Source: Pseudomonas ovata (GTDB lineage Bacteria > Pseudomonadota > Gammaproteobacteria > Pseudomonadales > Pseudomonadaceae). Taken from it: 64,000 bases of DNA. The stretch is from positions 310,001-374,000 of the forward strand of contig NZ_QFFU01000001.1 of the NCBI RefSeq assembly GCF_003131185.1, written 5' to 3'. Below the pieces are notes generated by a model. That model ran no database searches and had not been told where the DNA came from. It was given only the letters and a program-made list of their open reading frames with translations. The position numbers were made by a program, and so were the translations under genes. This document shows positions 27,380-35,723 of this stretch, piece by piece (positions within the stretch are counted from its first letter, which is position 1; every line of letters starts with the position of its first letter).

Positions 27380-28150
27380 ATGAAATCCACCCAGCCATTT
27401 ACCTGGCTGCTGGCCGGCCTGTTGCCGCTCGCCAGCCTGCACGCCAGCGAACACCCCGCCGCCCTTGCTGCGCTAGAAGCCCGTGGCGCCACCGTGGTCG
27501 GCAGCTTCGACGCACCGGGCGGGCTCAAGGGCTATGCCGCCCGCTATCAAGGTCAGGGCGTGGCCCTGTACCTGACCCCGGACGGCGAGCATGTGCTGGC
27601 CGGCAGCCTGTTCGATGCCAAGGGCCAGGACCTGAGCCAGGCTCCGCTGGACCGGCTGGTGTACGAACCGCTTGCCCAGCAGATGTGGTCACGCTTGCAA
27701 GCCACCACCTGGATCGCCGACGGCGACCCCAAGGCGCCGCGCATCCTGTATGTGTTCAGCGACCCCAACTGCCCCTACTGCAACCTGTTCTGGAACCAGG
27801 CCCGGCCCTGGGTCGACGCAGGCAAAGTGCAATTGCGCCATGTCATGGTCGGCCTGATCCGCGCCGACAGCAGCGGCAAGTCCGCCGCCCTGCTCAGTGC
27901 CAGGGACCCAAAGGCGGCGCTGCACGCCCATGAGTCGGCCGGCAAGGCCAGCACCCTCAAGCCGCTGGCGACCATCCCGGAGAGCATCCAGAAACAACTG
28001 GCCGAACACACCGGGTTGATGAAGGAACTGGGCACCCAGGCCACTCCGGCGATCTTCTACCTGGACGACCAGGGCCGCCTGCAACAACAGCAAGGCGCCC
28101 CCCGGCCTGAGGCGTTGGCGCAATTGCTCGGGCCGCTGGCGGCGCGCTGA
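27380..28150 (+). CDS. dsbG: Periplasmic disulfide isomerase/reductase DsbG
   Basis: A 256-aa periplasmic thiol-disulfide protein with signal peptide (ending LASLHA), an N-terminal dimerisation domain and a thioredoxin-fold catalytic domain with SDPNCPYCNLFWNQ (CPYC, Cys131/Cys134) and the cis-Pro loop TQATPAIFYLDD. The CPYC active site and the VLAGSLFDAKGQDLS linker are DsbG-like. It protects or repairs oxidised thiols and is kept reduced by DsbD. Third gene of the operon, 23 bp after dsbE, with AAGGAA before the ATG. Confidence 0.88.
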   Translation: MKSTQPFTWLLAGLLPLASLHASEHPAALAALEARGATVVGSFDAPGGLKGYAARYQGQGVALYLTPDGEHVLAGSLFDAKGQDLSQAPLDRLVYEPLAQQMWSRLQATTWIADGDPKAPRILYVFSDPNCPYCNLFWNQARPWVDAGKVQLRHVMVGLIRADSSGKSAALLSARDPKAALHAHESAGKASTLKPLATIPESIQKQLAEHTGLMKELGTQATPAIFYLDDQGRLQQQQGAPRPEALAQLLGPLAAR

Positions 28151-28177
28151 GGCCAGGCTGGCTCAGTTCCACAGATT

Positions 28178-28343
28178 AATGCCGATCAGTCAGGCGGAAT
28201 TCGTCGAATGCCTAACAGGTGGAAGGGCACTCTGCTGCGGGCGGCGATCCGACGATGAGGCCGGCAAAGCCCATACACCTGCTGCGTCTATCACATAGCC
28301 ATCGCCGGCAAGCCGCCTCCCACAGGTTTAACTGATCGGCATT
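28178..28343. repeat. Composite repeat: dispersed 35-nt repeat, REP doublet and terminal inverted 13-mers
   Basis: The segment is bounded by perfect inverted 13-mers AATGCCGATCAGT (28178-28190) and ACTGATCGGCATT (28331-28343). Inside are an inverted copy of the 15825-15860 repeat (28178-28212) and two facing REP units (about 28231-28264 and 28296-28325). Bases 28233-28262 are identical, inverted, to 94-123. It fills the gap between dsbG and the convergent cupin gene, and its right edge touches the cupin stop codon. Confidence 0.65.
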
Positions 28344-28704
28344 AGATCCACAGATCGTTTATGGCTGTGCGCTCGCCGCCCTGCTCGCCGGTATTGAGCA
28401 CGCCACGGGGCTCGATCAGCATCATCTGCACCTCGTGCCCGGCGTACGGCTTGTGTTCCACGCCCTTGGGCACCACATACAGTTCGCCGGGATTCAACAG
28501 CACGTGGCCGTCGCGAAAATCGATGCGCAACGTGCCGTCGAGCACCAGAAAGGCTTCGTCGGTTTCAGCATGCGCATGCCAGATGAAATCGCCCTGGATA
28601 CGCACCACCTTGAACTGGTAGTCGTTCATTTCGGCGATGACCCGGGGCGACCACTGGTCGTTGAACAGCGACAGTTTGTGCATGAGGTTGATCGATTGGC
28701 TCAC
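28342..28704 (-). CDS. Small cupin-domain protein
   Basis: A 120-aa single-domain cupin. Motif 1 is WHAHAETDEAFLVLDGTLRIDF (about residues 42-63) and motif 2 is LNPGELYVVPKGVEHKPYAG (about 71-90). The metal ligands His43, His45, Glu49 and His84 are present. Such short cupins often act as sugar or mannose-6-phosphate isomerase-like enzymes or ligand sensors; the substrate is not readable. Convergent with dsbG and upstream-adjacent to an AraC regulator on the same strand. Confidence 0.85.
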   Translation of the reverse strand: MSQSINLMHKLSLFNDQWSPRVIAEMNDYQFKVVRIQGDFIWHAHAETDEAFLVLDGTLRIDFRDGHVLLNPGELYVVPKGVEHKPYAGHEVQMMLIEPRGVLNTGEQGGERTAINDLWI

Positions 28705-28779
28705 AGCGAAACTCCTGATGAATGAAGTATCGCCAGCCTAGCGGGCCCGCCGTGGCCGTTCTTGTACGATCGTGCAGCT

Positions 28780-29577
28780 TCAGCGTGCCTGCATGCGCAA
28801 CCAGCGCGCCGGGGACACACCATGGCAGGCGATGAAGTGTCGGGTCATGTGGCTCTGATCGAAGAAACCTGCGGCCAGTGCTGCATCGACTAGGGCAAAG
28901 CCCGAGCGCAGCAGGCGACGGCACAGGTCCAGGCGGCGCAAGATCACGTAGCGATAAGGGCTGGTGCCGTACAGCACCCGAAAATCGCGCGACAGGCTCC
29001 AGCGCTCGCGACCGCTGACCCGCTCCAGCTCATCAAGGGTCACCCCGGCGCCCTGCCGGCTGTCGATGTAGTCGCGGGCACGCTCGGCGGCGCGATAATC
29101 GAAGCACCGCCGCGTCCTGGGCTTGCCGGCCACGGCCTGCAGCGCCTGCGCCAGGTCAAACAGCGCGTCCTGCTCCTGCAACACTTCCAGCGGGCAGTCC
29201 ATGGCCTGCATGAACACCTCGCAGGCCTGGTACAGACGTGTGTCCGCGCTCAATGCGCCCTTGATGAATGGCAACGGCCGCCCACCAAGCACCTGCTGGA
29301 CCAGCACCGGCTCGACGTAGACCATGCGATAACGAAAGCCCGCCTCGGTGCCAGCCATGCCATCGTGCAGCTCATCGGGGTGCAGCACCAGCGTGCCGCC
29401 CGGCAGGCTGTGGCGCAGCACCTTCTGGTACTGAAAGCTCTGCACGCCGGCCAGGGTGCGGCCGATGGCGTAAGTGTCGTGCCGGTGCGGCGTGTAGCCG
29501 TGGCCACTGAAATACGCCTCGATACGCTCGATGCGCGAGGGTGACTCGCCGTGCAGGACCCAATCGTGTGTGTTCAT
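28780..29577 (-). CDS. AraC-family transcriptional regulator
   Basis: A 265-aa regulator with an N-terminal cupin-like AraC sensor (GHGYTPHRHDTYAIGRTLAG..LHPDELHDGMAG) and a C-terminal double helix-turn-helix (VTLDELERVSGRERWSLSRDFRVLYGTSPYRYVILRRLDLCRRLL.. DAALAAGFFDQSHMTRHF...G.SPARW). The start at 29577 overlaps the stop of the DUF998 membrane-protein gene by 4 bp. The two are co-transcribed and probably functionally linked. Confidence 0.9.
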   Translation of the reverse strand: MNTHDWVLHGESPSRIERIEAYFSGHGYTPHRHDTYAIGRTLAGVQSFQYQKVLRHSLPGGTLVLHPDELHDGMAGTEAGFRYRMVYVEPVLVQQVLGGRPLPFIKGALSADTRLYQACEVFMQAMDCPLEVLQEQDALFDLAQALQAVAGKPRTRRCFDYRAAERARDYIDSRQGAGVTLDELERVSGRERWSLSRDFRVLYGTSPYRYVILRRLDLCRRLLRSGFALVDAALAAGFFDQSHMTRHFIACHGVSPARWLRMQAR

Positions 29578-30182
29578 GCCCGCAAGGATAGCTGCGCCAG
29601 GGTCGCCACCCAAAGCACTGAAACACCATAGTTGAGCCGCTGGTACAGGCCGAAGCCCTGCCCGGCTTCCAGTGCCTGCCCCATCAGCGCCACCGTGACC
29701 AGCGCCAGCACCGTGCACAGCGCCGACCAGACGGTAAAGCCGGTCGATCCCAGCAAGCGCTTGCCCAGCCAGACCCACAGAGCGCTCGCCAGGGTCAGCG
29801 ACAGGAACATCACCAGCCCGGCCAGGTTATGCAGGTTCTGGGAGGCTGACGGCTGCGCCGGGGCGCAACCGGCATCGCAGGCAAAGTAGCCGGTGGCGAA
29901 ACTGGCCAGGCCATGCACACCGATCAGGGCGGCGCTCAACAACGCCAGGCGCGAGGTGCGAAAGTGCAGGCTGGCGCCACAAGCAAACAGGATGAACAGG
30001 ATGCCGAGCGGCACGTTATTGACCCAGGCCGAATAACCGTGGGTGGGCGCACCAACGGCGCCAAGCTGGCTCATCGCCTGGTCGACATGGCTGTAGCCCG
30101 GATAACCCAGTGCGGTCAGCCACACGCCGAAAAACAGCCACACCGGGATCACCCGGCCCATGTTCAGAAATCCCTTCTGCAT
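29574..30182 (-). CDS. DUF998 integral membrane protein
   Basis: A 202-aa protein with about six membrane segments. HVDQAMSQLGAVGAPTHGYSAWVNNVPLGILF near residue 32 is typical of the DUF998 family (S-x-L-G ... N loop). Function is unknown. It is the first gene of a two-gene operon with the AraC regulator (ATGA overlap), which may control it. Confidence 0.85.
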   Translation of the reverse strand: MQKGFLNMGRVIPVWLFFGVWLTALGYPGYSHVDQAMSQLGAVGAPTHGYSAWVNNVPLGILFILFACGASLHFRTSRLALLSAALIGVHGLASFATGYFACDAGCAPAQPSASQNLHNLAGLVMFLSLTLASALWVWLGKRLLGSTGFTVWSALCTVLALVTVALMGQALEAGQGFGLYQRLNYGVSVLWVATLAQLSLRA

Positions 30183-30241
30183 TGTCGCGTCCTTGTCAGT
30201 GGGCAGGCGCAGCCTTGTCTGTGCCTGCAGGTGTGCTGAGT

Positions 30242-32383
30242 TTATTTGAATTTATAGTTGGCGCTGAACATCAGCATCCGTGGATCCCCGGGGAAGCAGG
30301 CCGAGGTGCTGGCGCAGCTGGCGATGTAGTCCTTGTTGGTCAGGTTGCTGCCGTTGACCGCAAAGCGCCACGGGCCGGTCTTGTAGTCGACCATCATGTC
30401 GTAGAGCGTGTAGTCGGGCGAGTCGAAGGTGTTGGCCTGATCGCCCGCCTGTTCGCCGATATAGCGCACTCCGGCGCCCATACCCAGGCCCGGCAGCAGG
30501 CTGGACAGGTCATAGCGCAGCCAGGCATTGGCCATGTGCTCGGGCACCTGGATCGGCCGGTTGCCCTGGAAGCCGTCATTGCTCTTGGTGACTTCGGCGT
30601 CGATGTAGCTGTAGGTGGCCACCAGGTCGAGTTGCTCGGTCAGCCGGCCATGCAGTTCGATTTCCGCGCCCTGGTGACGCTGCTCGCCGACCTGCACGCT
30701 GAAGCCGCTGTTGCTCGGGTCGGTGGTGGTGACGTTCTGGCGCTTGAGGTCGTACAGCGCAAAGGTCACGTCCAGCGCCTTGCCGGGCGACTCGTACTTC
30801 AGGCCGATTTCGGTCTGCTCGCCGGTTTCCGGCTCGAAGGCCTTGCCGCTGATGTCGCTGCCGGTGACCGGCACGAACGACTCGCTGTAGCTGATGTACG
30901 GCGACCAGCCGTTGTCGAAGGCGTACAGCAGGCCGACGCGGCCGGTGGTGGCGTTCTCGTTGGTGGTCGTGCGCGTACTGCCACGATGCGACTTGAGTTC
31001 GGAGTCGTCGTGGCGCAGGCCCAGCAACAGGTTCCAGCCATCACCGAACGTGATCTGGTCTTGCAGGTACAGGCCGCGCTGCAGCATGTCTTCAGTGCCG
31101 CTGGTAGTGGCCTGGAAGGTCTTGGGCCCCGGCACCACGCTGTAGGACGGGTTGTACAGGTCGATGGCTGCCAGGGTCGAAGTGTGGCGGGTGTCGTCGG
31201 TGTGGAAGTCGAACCAGTCCAGGCCCACCAGCACATCGTGGCCGAAGGGGCCGGTGTCGAACTGCACGTTCAACTGGTTATCCATGGTGAACACTTCGCC
31301 CTGCACGTCACGCCATTGCACCTGGCGGTTGTAGCTGCGCTTGTTGGCGGCCAGCGAGGTCGGGCTGGAGAAGGCACCGTCCAGGTCGTATTCGTTGTAG
31401 CGCAGCTTCTGGCGGAAAGTGACGTTGGGCGCGAAGCGGTGCTCCAGCTCGTAGCCCAGCATCTGCTGCTCGGTGGTGTAGCGGTCGATACCCGGCACGC
31501 CGACAAAACGGTCGCGGGCAATGCTGCCGTTGGGGTTGCCCAGCACCGTGCCTTCGGCCGGCAGGCCCCGAATGGGCACATAGTGACTTTTCTGATAGCT
31601 GGCCAGCAGGGTCAGGCTTGTGTCGTCACTGATGTCCCAGGTCAGCGAAGGCGCGAGATAGGTACGGTCGCGGTCGACGTAATCGACGATGTCATCGCTT
31701 TCGGAATACAGCGCCACCAGCCGGTAACGCAGGCTGCCGTCGGCATTGAGGCGGTCGGACAGGTCGGCGGTGTACTTGCGCTGGCCATAGTTGCCCAGGC
31801 CCAGGCCGACCTCGGCCAAGGGCTCATCGGTGGGCCGCTTGCTGACCTGGTTGATGACCCCGCCCGGGGCGATCTGGCCATAGAGGATCGACGCCGGCCC
31901 CTTGAGCACTTCAATGCGCTCGAAGGCAAACGGATCGCTCTGGATCCACATGTCCGAGTCCATGCGCATGCCATCGACGAACTTGTAGGCGCTCTGCACG
32001 AAACCGCGCACGATGAAGTCATCCAGCCCGCGCCGGCCGCGCTGGCCGGCATTGACACCGGCGGTATAGCGCAGGCTTTCGGCCAGCGACTGGACGTTCT
32101 GGTCACGCAGTTGTTCGCTGCCGATCACCGTGATCGATTGCGGGGTTTCATTGATGGCCGTGTTGGTCTTGGTCGCACTCTGCGCCCGCTCGGCCTTGTA
32201 GCCGGTGAACGGCGCCGTGACCGGGGTCTGCTCGCGGCTGGATTCGACATTGATGTCCGGCAATTGCACGGCGCTGCCGGCAGGCGTGCCGGTGGTGTCG
32301 GCCAGCACGGCCGGGCTGGTGACCAGCAAGCCCAGGGCCGTACCCCGGACAGCGATGAAGAAAGGGCGGGAAAGAGGCCGCAT
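30242..32383 (-). CDS. TonB-dependent siderophore receptor
   Basis: A 713-aa outer-membrane receptor. A signal peptide (ending SPAVLA before DTTGT) is followed by a TonB-box-like region, then the plug domain (NETPQSITVIGSEQLRDQNVQSLAESLRYTAGV; ERIEVLKGPASILYGQIAPGGVINQVSKRP). The C-terminal barrel ends in LMFSANYKFK. The plug and barrel spacing and the C-terminal CASTSACFPGDPR loop resemble ferrichrome/hydroxamate (FhuA/FiuA) receptors. There is no N-terminal signalling extension and no FecIR pair nearby, so it is probably Fur-controlled directly, although I found no convincing Fur box. The ATG at 32383 removes a spurious N-terminal extension that lacks export features. Confidence 0.9.
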   Translation of the reverse strand: MRPLSRPFFIAVRGTALGLLVTSPAVLADTTGTPAGSAVQLPDINVESSREQTPVTAPFTGYKAERAQSATKTNTAINETPQSITVIGSEQLRDQNVQSLAESLRYTAGVNAGQRGRRGLDDFIVRGFVQSAYKFVDGMRMDSDMWIQSDPFAFERIEVLKGPASILYGQIAPGGVINQVSKRPTDEPLAEVGLGLGNYGQRKYTADLSDRLNADGSLRYRLVALYSESDDIVDYVDRDRTYLAPSLTWDISDDTSLTLLASYQKSHYVPIRGLPAEGTVLGNPNGSIARDRFVGVPGIDRYTTEQQMLGYELEHRFAPNVTFRQKLRYNEYDLDGAFSSPTSLAANKRSYNRQVQWRDVQGEVFTMDNQLNVQFDTGPFGHDVLVGLDWFDFHTDDTRHTSTLAAIDLYNPSYSVVPGPKTFQATTSGTEDMLQRGLYLQDQITFGDGWNLLLGLRHDDSELKSHRGSTRTTTNENATTGRVGLLYAFDNGWSPYISYSESFVPVTGSDISGKAFEPETGEQTEIGLKYESPGKALDVTFALYDLKRQNVTTTDPSNSGFSVQVGEQRHQGAEIELHGRLTEQLDLVATYSYIDAEVTKSNDGFQGNRPIQVPEHMANAWLRYDLSSLLPGLGMGAGVRYIGEQAGDQANTFDSPDYTLYDMMVDYKTGPWRFAVNGSNLTNKDYIASCASTSACFPGDPRMLMFSANYKFK

Positions 32384-32512
32384 GACGATTCCTTGATGAG
32401 CAGAGACAGGACGGGTGTGGCTGGACGTGCCCGTACCAGAAGCGGTCCCTGTGCATCTCAGGACTGTCGGCAGCGTCAAGGCGCGGCGACATTAGATAGG
32501 ATTGAATGTCAT

Positions 32513-32535
32513 TTGTGAATATTTTTTATTCACAA
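32513..32535. promoter_or_regulatory. Inverted repeat between rtcA and the receptor gene
   Basis: TTGTGAAT-ATTTTTT-ATTCACAA has perfect 8-bp arms around a T-rich centre. It lies 130 bp upstream of the receptor ATG and 20 bp after the rtcA stop (both genes read leftward). Read leftward it has an A-rich rather than a T-rich centre, so it is not an obvious rtcA terminator. An operator for the receptor gene is as likely. Confidence 0.4.
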
Positions 32536-32554
32536 TGCGTCGTCACGCCGCACC

Positions 32555-33580
32555 TCAACAGGCCTCAATCTCGACCTTGCACAGGTTTTCACCTTGCTGC
32601 TGGCAATCGATCAACACCGGCAAGAAGCGTTCGATCACGCTGATGTTGCTGCGCAGGTGCTCACTGACGTGCGTGGTGGTAAAGCTGCCGGCGCCGGCCA
32701 GGGCCATGGGCAACAACAGCTGGTCGGCCAGGTGCTCGGCCACCGCCGCCTCGCTGCCCAGCCACGGCCGGGCGGCATCGACCAGGTAATCGGCCACTTT
32801 CTCGGCGCGCAGCCCGGACTGGCCGAAGGCGAAAAACAGCTCGCTCAGGTGTTCGCAGACCACTTCAAGCATCAGCACGTTGCCGGGGCCATGCTCAGGG
32901 TCGAGGACCTGCCAGTGCAACGCTTCAGGGGCCAGGTTCAAGCGTTTGGCGAGACGGCTCAACTCACGCTCGGCCACATGCCCCGGCACACCGGCGATGA
33001 CTGCCGTGGCACGCCGGCTCAACAGCGCACCGCGCTCGCACAGGTGCAAGGGTTGCAAGGTCGAGGGCTGGACAAAGGCCAGCAGCTCGCCACCGCCGGC
33101 CGGGACAAAGCCATGACGCAGCAGTTGCAGCTCGATCCTGGCGCCCATGCGCTGCATCAGCGGCAAGAACCCGCGCTGCAGGAAATCGGCCGGCGGTGCC
33201 AGCGGGTTGTGCGTGCCACCGCTGATGTGCACGCGACTCGCTTGCGGGGCATGCAGCAAGGCTGGCAACAGGGTCTGCAATACCAGGCTGCAACTGCCGG
33301 CGGTACCGATGCTGAAGCGGTAGTCGCCGCCGCGAATGGCGCCAGGCTCGAAATACAGCTGCTGCGAATGCATCTGCGCGCCCTCGACCGTGGCGCCGCA
33401 CACTTCGGCGGCGGCCAGTACGGCAGTCAGGTGCTGGCGCAACAGGCCGGGCCGGACGCGCCGGGCGCGGATGTTGTCGATGCGCAGCGGCTGGCCGGTG
33501 ATCATCGACAGGCTCAAGGCACTGCGCAGCACCTGCCCGCCACCGATGCTGCCGTCCAGTTCAATAACGTCCTTTTTCAT
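32555..33580 (-). CDS. rtcA: RNA 3'-terminal phosphate cyclase
   Basis: A 341-aa enzyme that converts RNA 3'-phosphate ends to 2',3'-cyclic phosphates through an AMP-enzyme intermediate. ELDGSIGGGQVLRSALSLS at the N-terminus, RRVRPGLLRQHLTAVLAAAEVCGA, and TTTHVSEHLRSN near residue 306 (nucleophilic His) are family signatures. The length matches E. coli RtcA. Last gene of the rsr-Y RNA-rtcB-rlaP-rtcA transcription unit, 58 bp after rlaP, with AAGGA before the ATG. Confidence 0.95.
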   Translation of the reverse strand: MKKDVIELDGSIGGGQVLRSALSLSMITGQPLRIDNIRARRVRPGLLRQHLTAVLAAAEVCGATVEGAQMHSQQLYFEPGAIRGGDYRFSIGTAGSCSLVLQTLLPALLHAPQASRVHISGGTHNPLAPPADFLQRGFLPLMQRMGARIELQLLRHGFVPAGGGELLAFVQPSTLQPLHLCERGALLSRRATAVIAGVPGHVAERELSRLAKRLNLAPEALHWQVLDPEHGPGNVLMLEVVCEHLSELFFAFGQSGLRAEKVADYLVDAARPWLGSEAAVAEHLADQLLLPMALAGAGSFTTTHVSEHLRSNISVIERFLPVLIDCQQQGENLCKVEIEAC

Positions 33581-33638
33581 GGTGTTCCTTGGAATCGAAT
33601 AGGTTTGCCGATAAGTGCATCAGTCCGGTGTCAGCCGT

Positions 33639-34427
33639 TCAGGCATACCGCGCCACGGTGTCGCGCAGGTACATGTCCAGCAGCCCGCTGTCCTGGCGTG
33701 TGCGTGGCAGCGCCGGGACCTCGCGTTGCAACTCGGCGTTGATGAACGCATGCAGTCGCGGGCGACGCGGGCCGTAGCTGGCTTCGTCGGCATTGCGCTT
33801 GAGCGCCAGCAGCTCGTCGATTTCCGCCAGCAACAGCGGGTCGTCCAGCGTGCCCAGCAAGGCCTCGAAGGTCATCGGCGGACGGCCCCGGTCCTGGTCG
33901 ATCCAGCGCACCGCCAGCAAGGGACGCAGCACATAGAAGTACTTCTTGAACCGCACCGTGTCGCCTTGCAGGTAACCGCGAAAATTCTTGCGCGCCATCG
34001 ACAGGTAATGGTTGCGCGCTGCCGGCGGGCTGTAGAACGTCTCGGCCAGGGCACGCAGCCCGGCCGTGGCGGCCGCTTCATGGCGGTACACCAGGGGCGA
34101 ATCCAGCCACTCCAGTAGCGTCGGGTTGGACTTGCGCAGCAACCCCAGGGTCTTGCGCAGCTCCCAGCCGCTGACATCCAGCTCGTCGTCCAGCGGTCGC
34201 TCGATCACGTCACGCGGCGTGTCGACCTGCACGAACCAGTCGGGTTTCTCGACATAGACAAAACGCACGTCGTAGTCGCTGTCGGTCGAGGCAAAACCCC
34301 AGGCGCGGCTGCCCGACTCGCAGGCATACAGCACCGTGACGTTGTGCTCGCGCTCTATGCGTTGCAACGCCTGCAGCACCCGCTCGCGCATGGCGCTGCT
34401 CAGTGGATGAACCTCTGTGCGGTCCAT
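33639..34427 (-). CDS. RlaP/YcgL-type nucleotidyltransferase of the RNA-repair locus
   Basis: A 262-aa protein of the minimal DNA polymerase-beta nucleotidyltransferase superfamily. The catalytic core is YACESGSRAWGFASTDSDYDVRFVYVE (about residues 33-59), with the G-S-R-x-W-G and D-x-D metal-binding motifs (Asp51, Asp53). The C-terminal helical part has the RKNFRGYLQGDTVRFKKYFYVLRPLLAVRWI segment of the PF10127/RlaP family. It sits between rtcB (18 bp upstream) and rtcA, a known association of RlaP-type proteins with RNA repair. It may add nucleotides to RNA ends before ligation, but the substrate is unproven. Confidence 0.85.
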   Translation of the reverse strand: MDRTEVHPLSSAMRERVLQALQRIEREHNVTVLYACESGSRAWGFASTDSDYDVRFVYVEKPDWFVQVDTPRDVIERPLDDELDVSGWELRKTLGLLRKSNPTLLEWLDSPLVYRHEAAATAGLRALAETFYSPPAARNHYLSMARKNFRGYLQGDTVRFKKYFYVLRPLLAVRWIDQDRGRPPMTFEALLGTLDDPLLLAEIDELLALKRNADEASYGPRRPRLHAFINAELQREVPALPRTRQDSGLLDMYLRDTVARYA

Positions 34428-34445
34428 GGTCCTTCTCCTGTCTGT

Positions 34446-35684
34446 TCAGCCTTTCACGCACACCACCTGACGCAGGGTGTGCAGCACTTCCACCAGTTCG
34501 CGCTGGGCATGCATGACCTGATCGATGTCCTTGTAGGCCATCGGGATTTCGTCGATCACATCGGCGTCCTTGCGGCACTCCACATGGGCGGTGGCGCGAA
34601 TCTGGTCCTCGACGGTGAACTGCTTCTTGGCCTGGGTACGGCTCATGGTCCGTCCGGCACCGTGGCTGCACGAACTGAACGCCTCTTCGTTACCCAGCCC
34701 GCGCACGATAAAGCTCTTGGCGCCCATGGAGCCGGGAATGATGCCCAACTCGCCCTTCTTGGCCGACACCGCGCCTTTGCGGGTGATCAGCACGTCTTCA
34801 CCAAAATGCCGCTCTTTCTGCACATAGTTGTGGTGGCAGTTCACTGCCTCCAGCGCGACCTCGAACGGCTTGGTGATGACCTGACGGGTGGCCTTGATCA
34901 CCGCCTGCATCATCAGCTCACGGTTCTGCCGGGCAAAATCCTGGGCCCAGCCGACCGCTTCGACATAGTCATCGAAGTGCTCGCTGCCTTCTTCGAAGTA
35001 CGCCAGGTCCCGGTCCGGCAGATTCGCGATGTGCTGACGCATATCGTCCTGGGCCATATGAATGAACAGGTTGCCGATGGCATTGCCGACCCCGCGCGAA
35101 CCGCTGTGCAGCATGAACCAGACCCGGTTGGCTTCGTCCAGGCAGACCTCGACGAAGTGGTTGCCGCCACCCAGGGTACCCAGGTGCTGGCGGTTGTTGG
35201 TCTTGCTCAGCTTCGGGTACTTGTCAGTGATGGCCTTGAAACGTGGAGCCAGCGCGCCCCAGGCGTTATCGGCCTGCTGCGGGACGTCCTGCCATGAGCC
35301 TTTGTCGCGGCCACCACGGGTCACGGTACGGCCATGCGGCACGGCCTTTTCGATGGCGCTGCGCAGCCCGGCCAGGTTGTCCGGCAGGTCACTGGCGGTC
35401 AGCGAGGTACGGGCGGCAATCATGCCGCAACCGATATCGACCCCGACCGCAGCCGGGATGATGGCGCCCACCGTGGGAATCACGCTGCCGATGGTCGACC
35501 CCTTGCCCAGGTGCACATCGGGCATCACGGCCAGATGCTTGAAGATGAACGGCATCTTCGCGGTGTTCATCAACTGCTTGCGGGCTTCGTTTTCGACCGG
35601 CACGCCTTCGGTCCACAGCTTGATGGGCTTGCCGTTGGCCACTTCCAGCAACTGCCAGGTGCTCTTGGTTTCCTGCTCTTTCAT
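34446..35684 (-). CDS. rtcB: RNA-splicing/repair ligase RtcB
   Basis: A 412-aa Mn2+/GTP-dependent ligase that joins 2',3'-cyclic-phosphate or 3'-phosphate ends to 5'-OH RNA. MPDVHLGKGSTIGSVIP, VGVDIGCGMIAARTS (metal-binding Asp and Cys), LGGGNHFVEVCLDE and CSHGAGRTMSRTQAKKQF (guanylylated His) are all present. The length matches E. coli RtcB. I chose the ATG at 35684, which has GAAGGA at good distance; an ATG at 35690 abuts that site. The start is 39 nt downstream of the YrlA-type RNA, so the RNAs lie in the 5' leader of this message. Confidence 0.96.
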   Translation of the reverse strand: MKEQETKSTWQLLEVANGKPIKLWTEGVPVENEARKQLMNTAKMPFIFKHLAVMPDVHLGKGSTIGSVIPTVGAIIPAAVGVDIGCGMIAARTSLTASDLPDNLAGLRSAIEKAVPHGRTVTRGGRDKGSWQDVPQQADNAWGALAPRFKAITDKYPKLSKTNNRQHLGTLGGGNHFVEVCLDEANRVWFMLHSGSRGVGNAIGNLFIHMAQDDMRQHIANLPDRDLAYFEEGSEHFDDYVEAVGWAQDFARQNRELMMQAVIKATRQVITKPFEVALEAVNCHHNYVQKERHFGEDVLITRKGAVSAKKGELGIIPGSMGAKSFIVRGLGNEEAFSSCSHGAGRTMSRTQAKKQFTVEDQIRATAHVECRKDADVIDEIPMAYKDIDQVMHAQRELVEVLHTLRQVVCVKG

Positions 35685-35723
35685 GATCATTCCTTCTGGC
35701 CGATCGTGCGGCCTGTGTTCCGG

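Noticed and set aside
32384..32512. Fur box for the siderophore receptor
   Set aside because: GACATT/AATGTC-type partial symmetry is present, but no sequence approaches the GATAATGATAATCATTATC consensus.
30110..32518. An 802-codon plus-strand ORF opposite the TonB receptor
   Set aside because: Shadow of the high-GC receptor gene; the minus frame has signal peptide, plug motifs and the C-terminal aromatic-rich strand.
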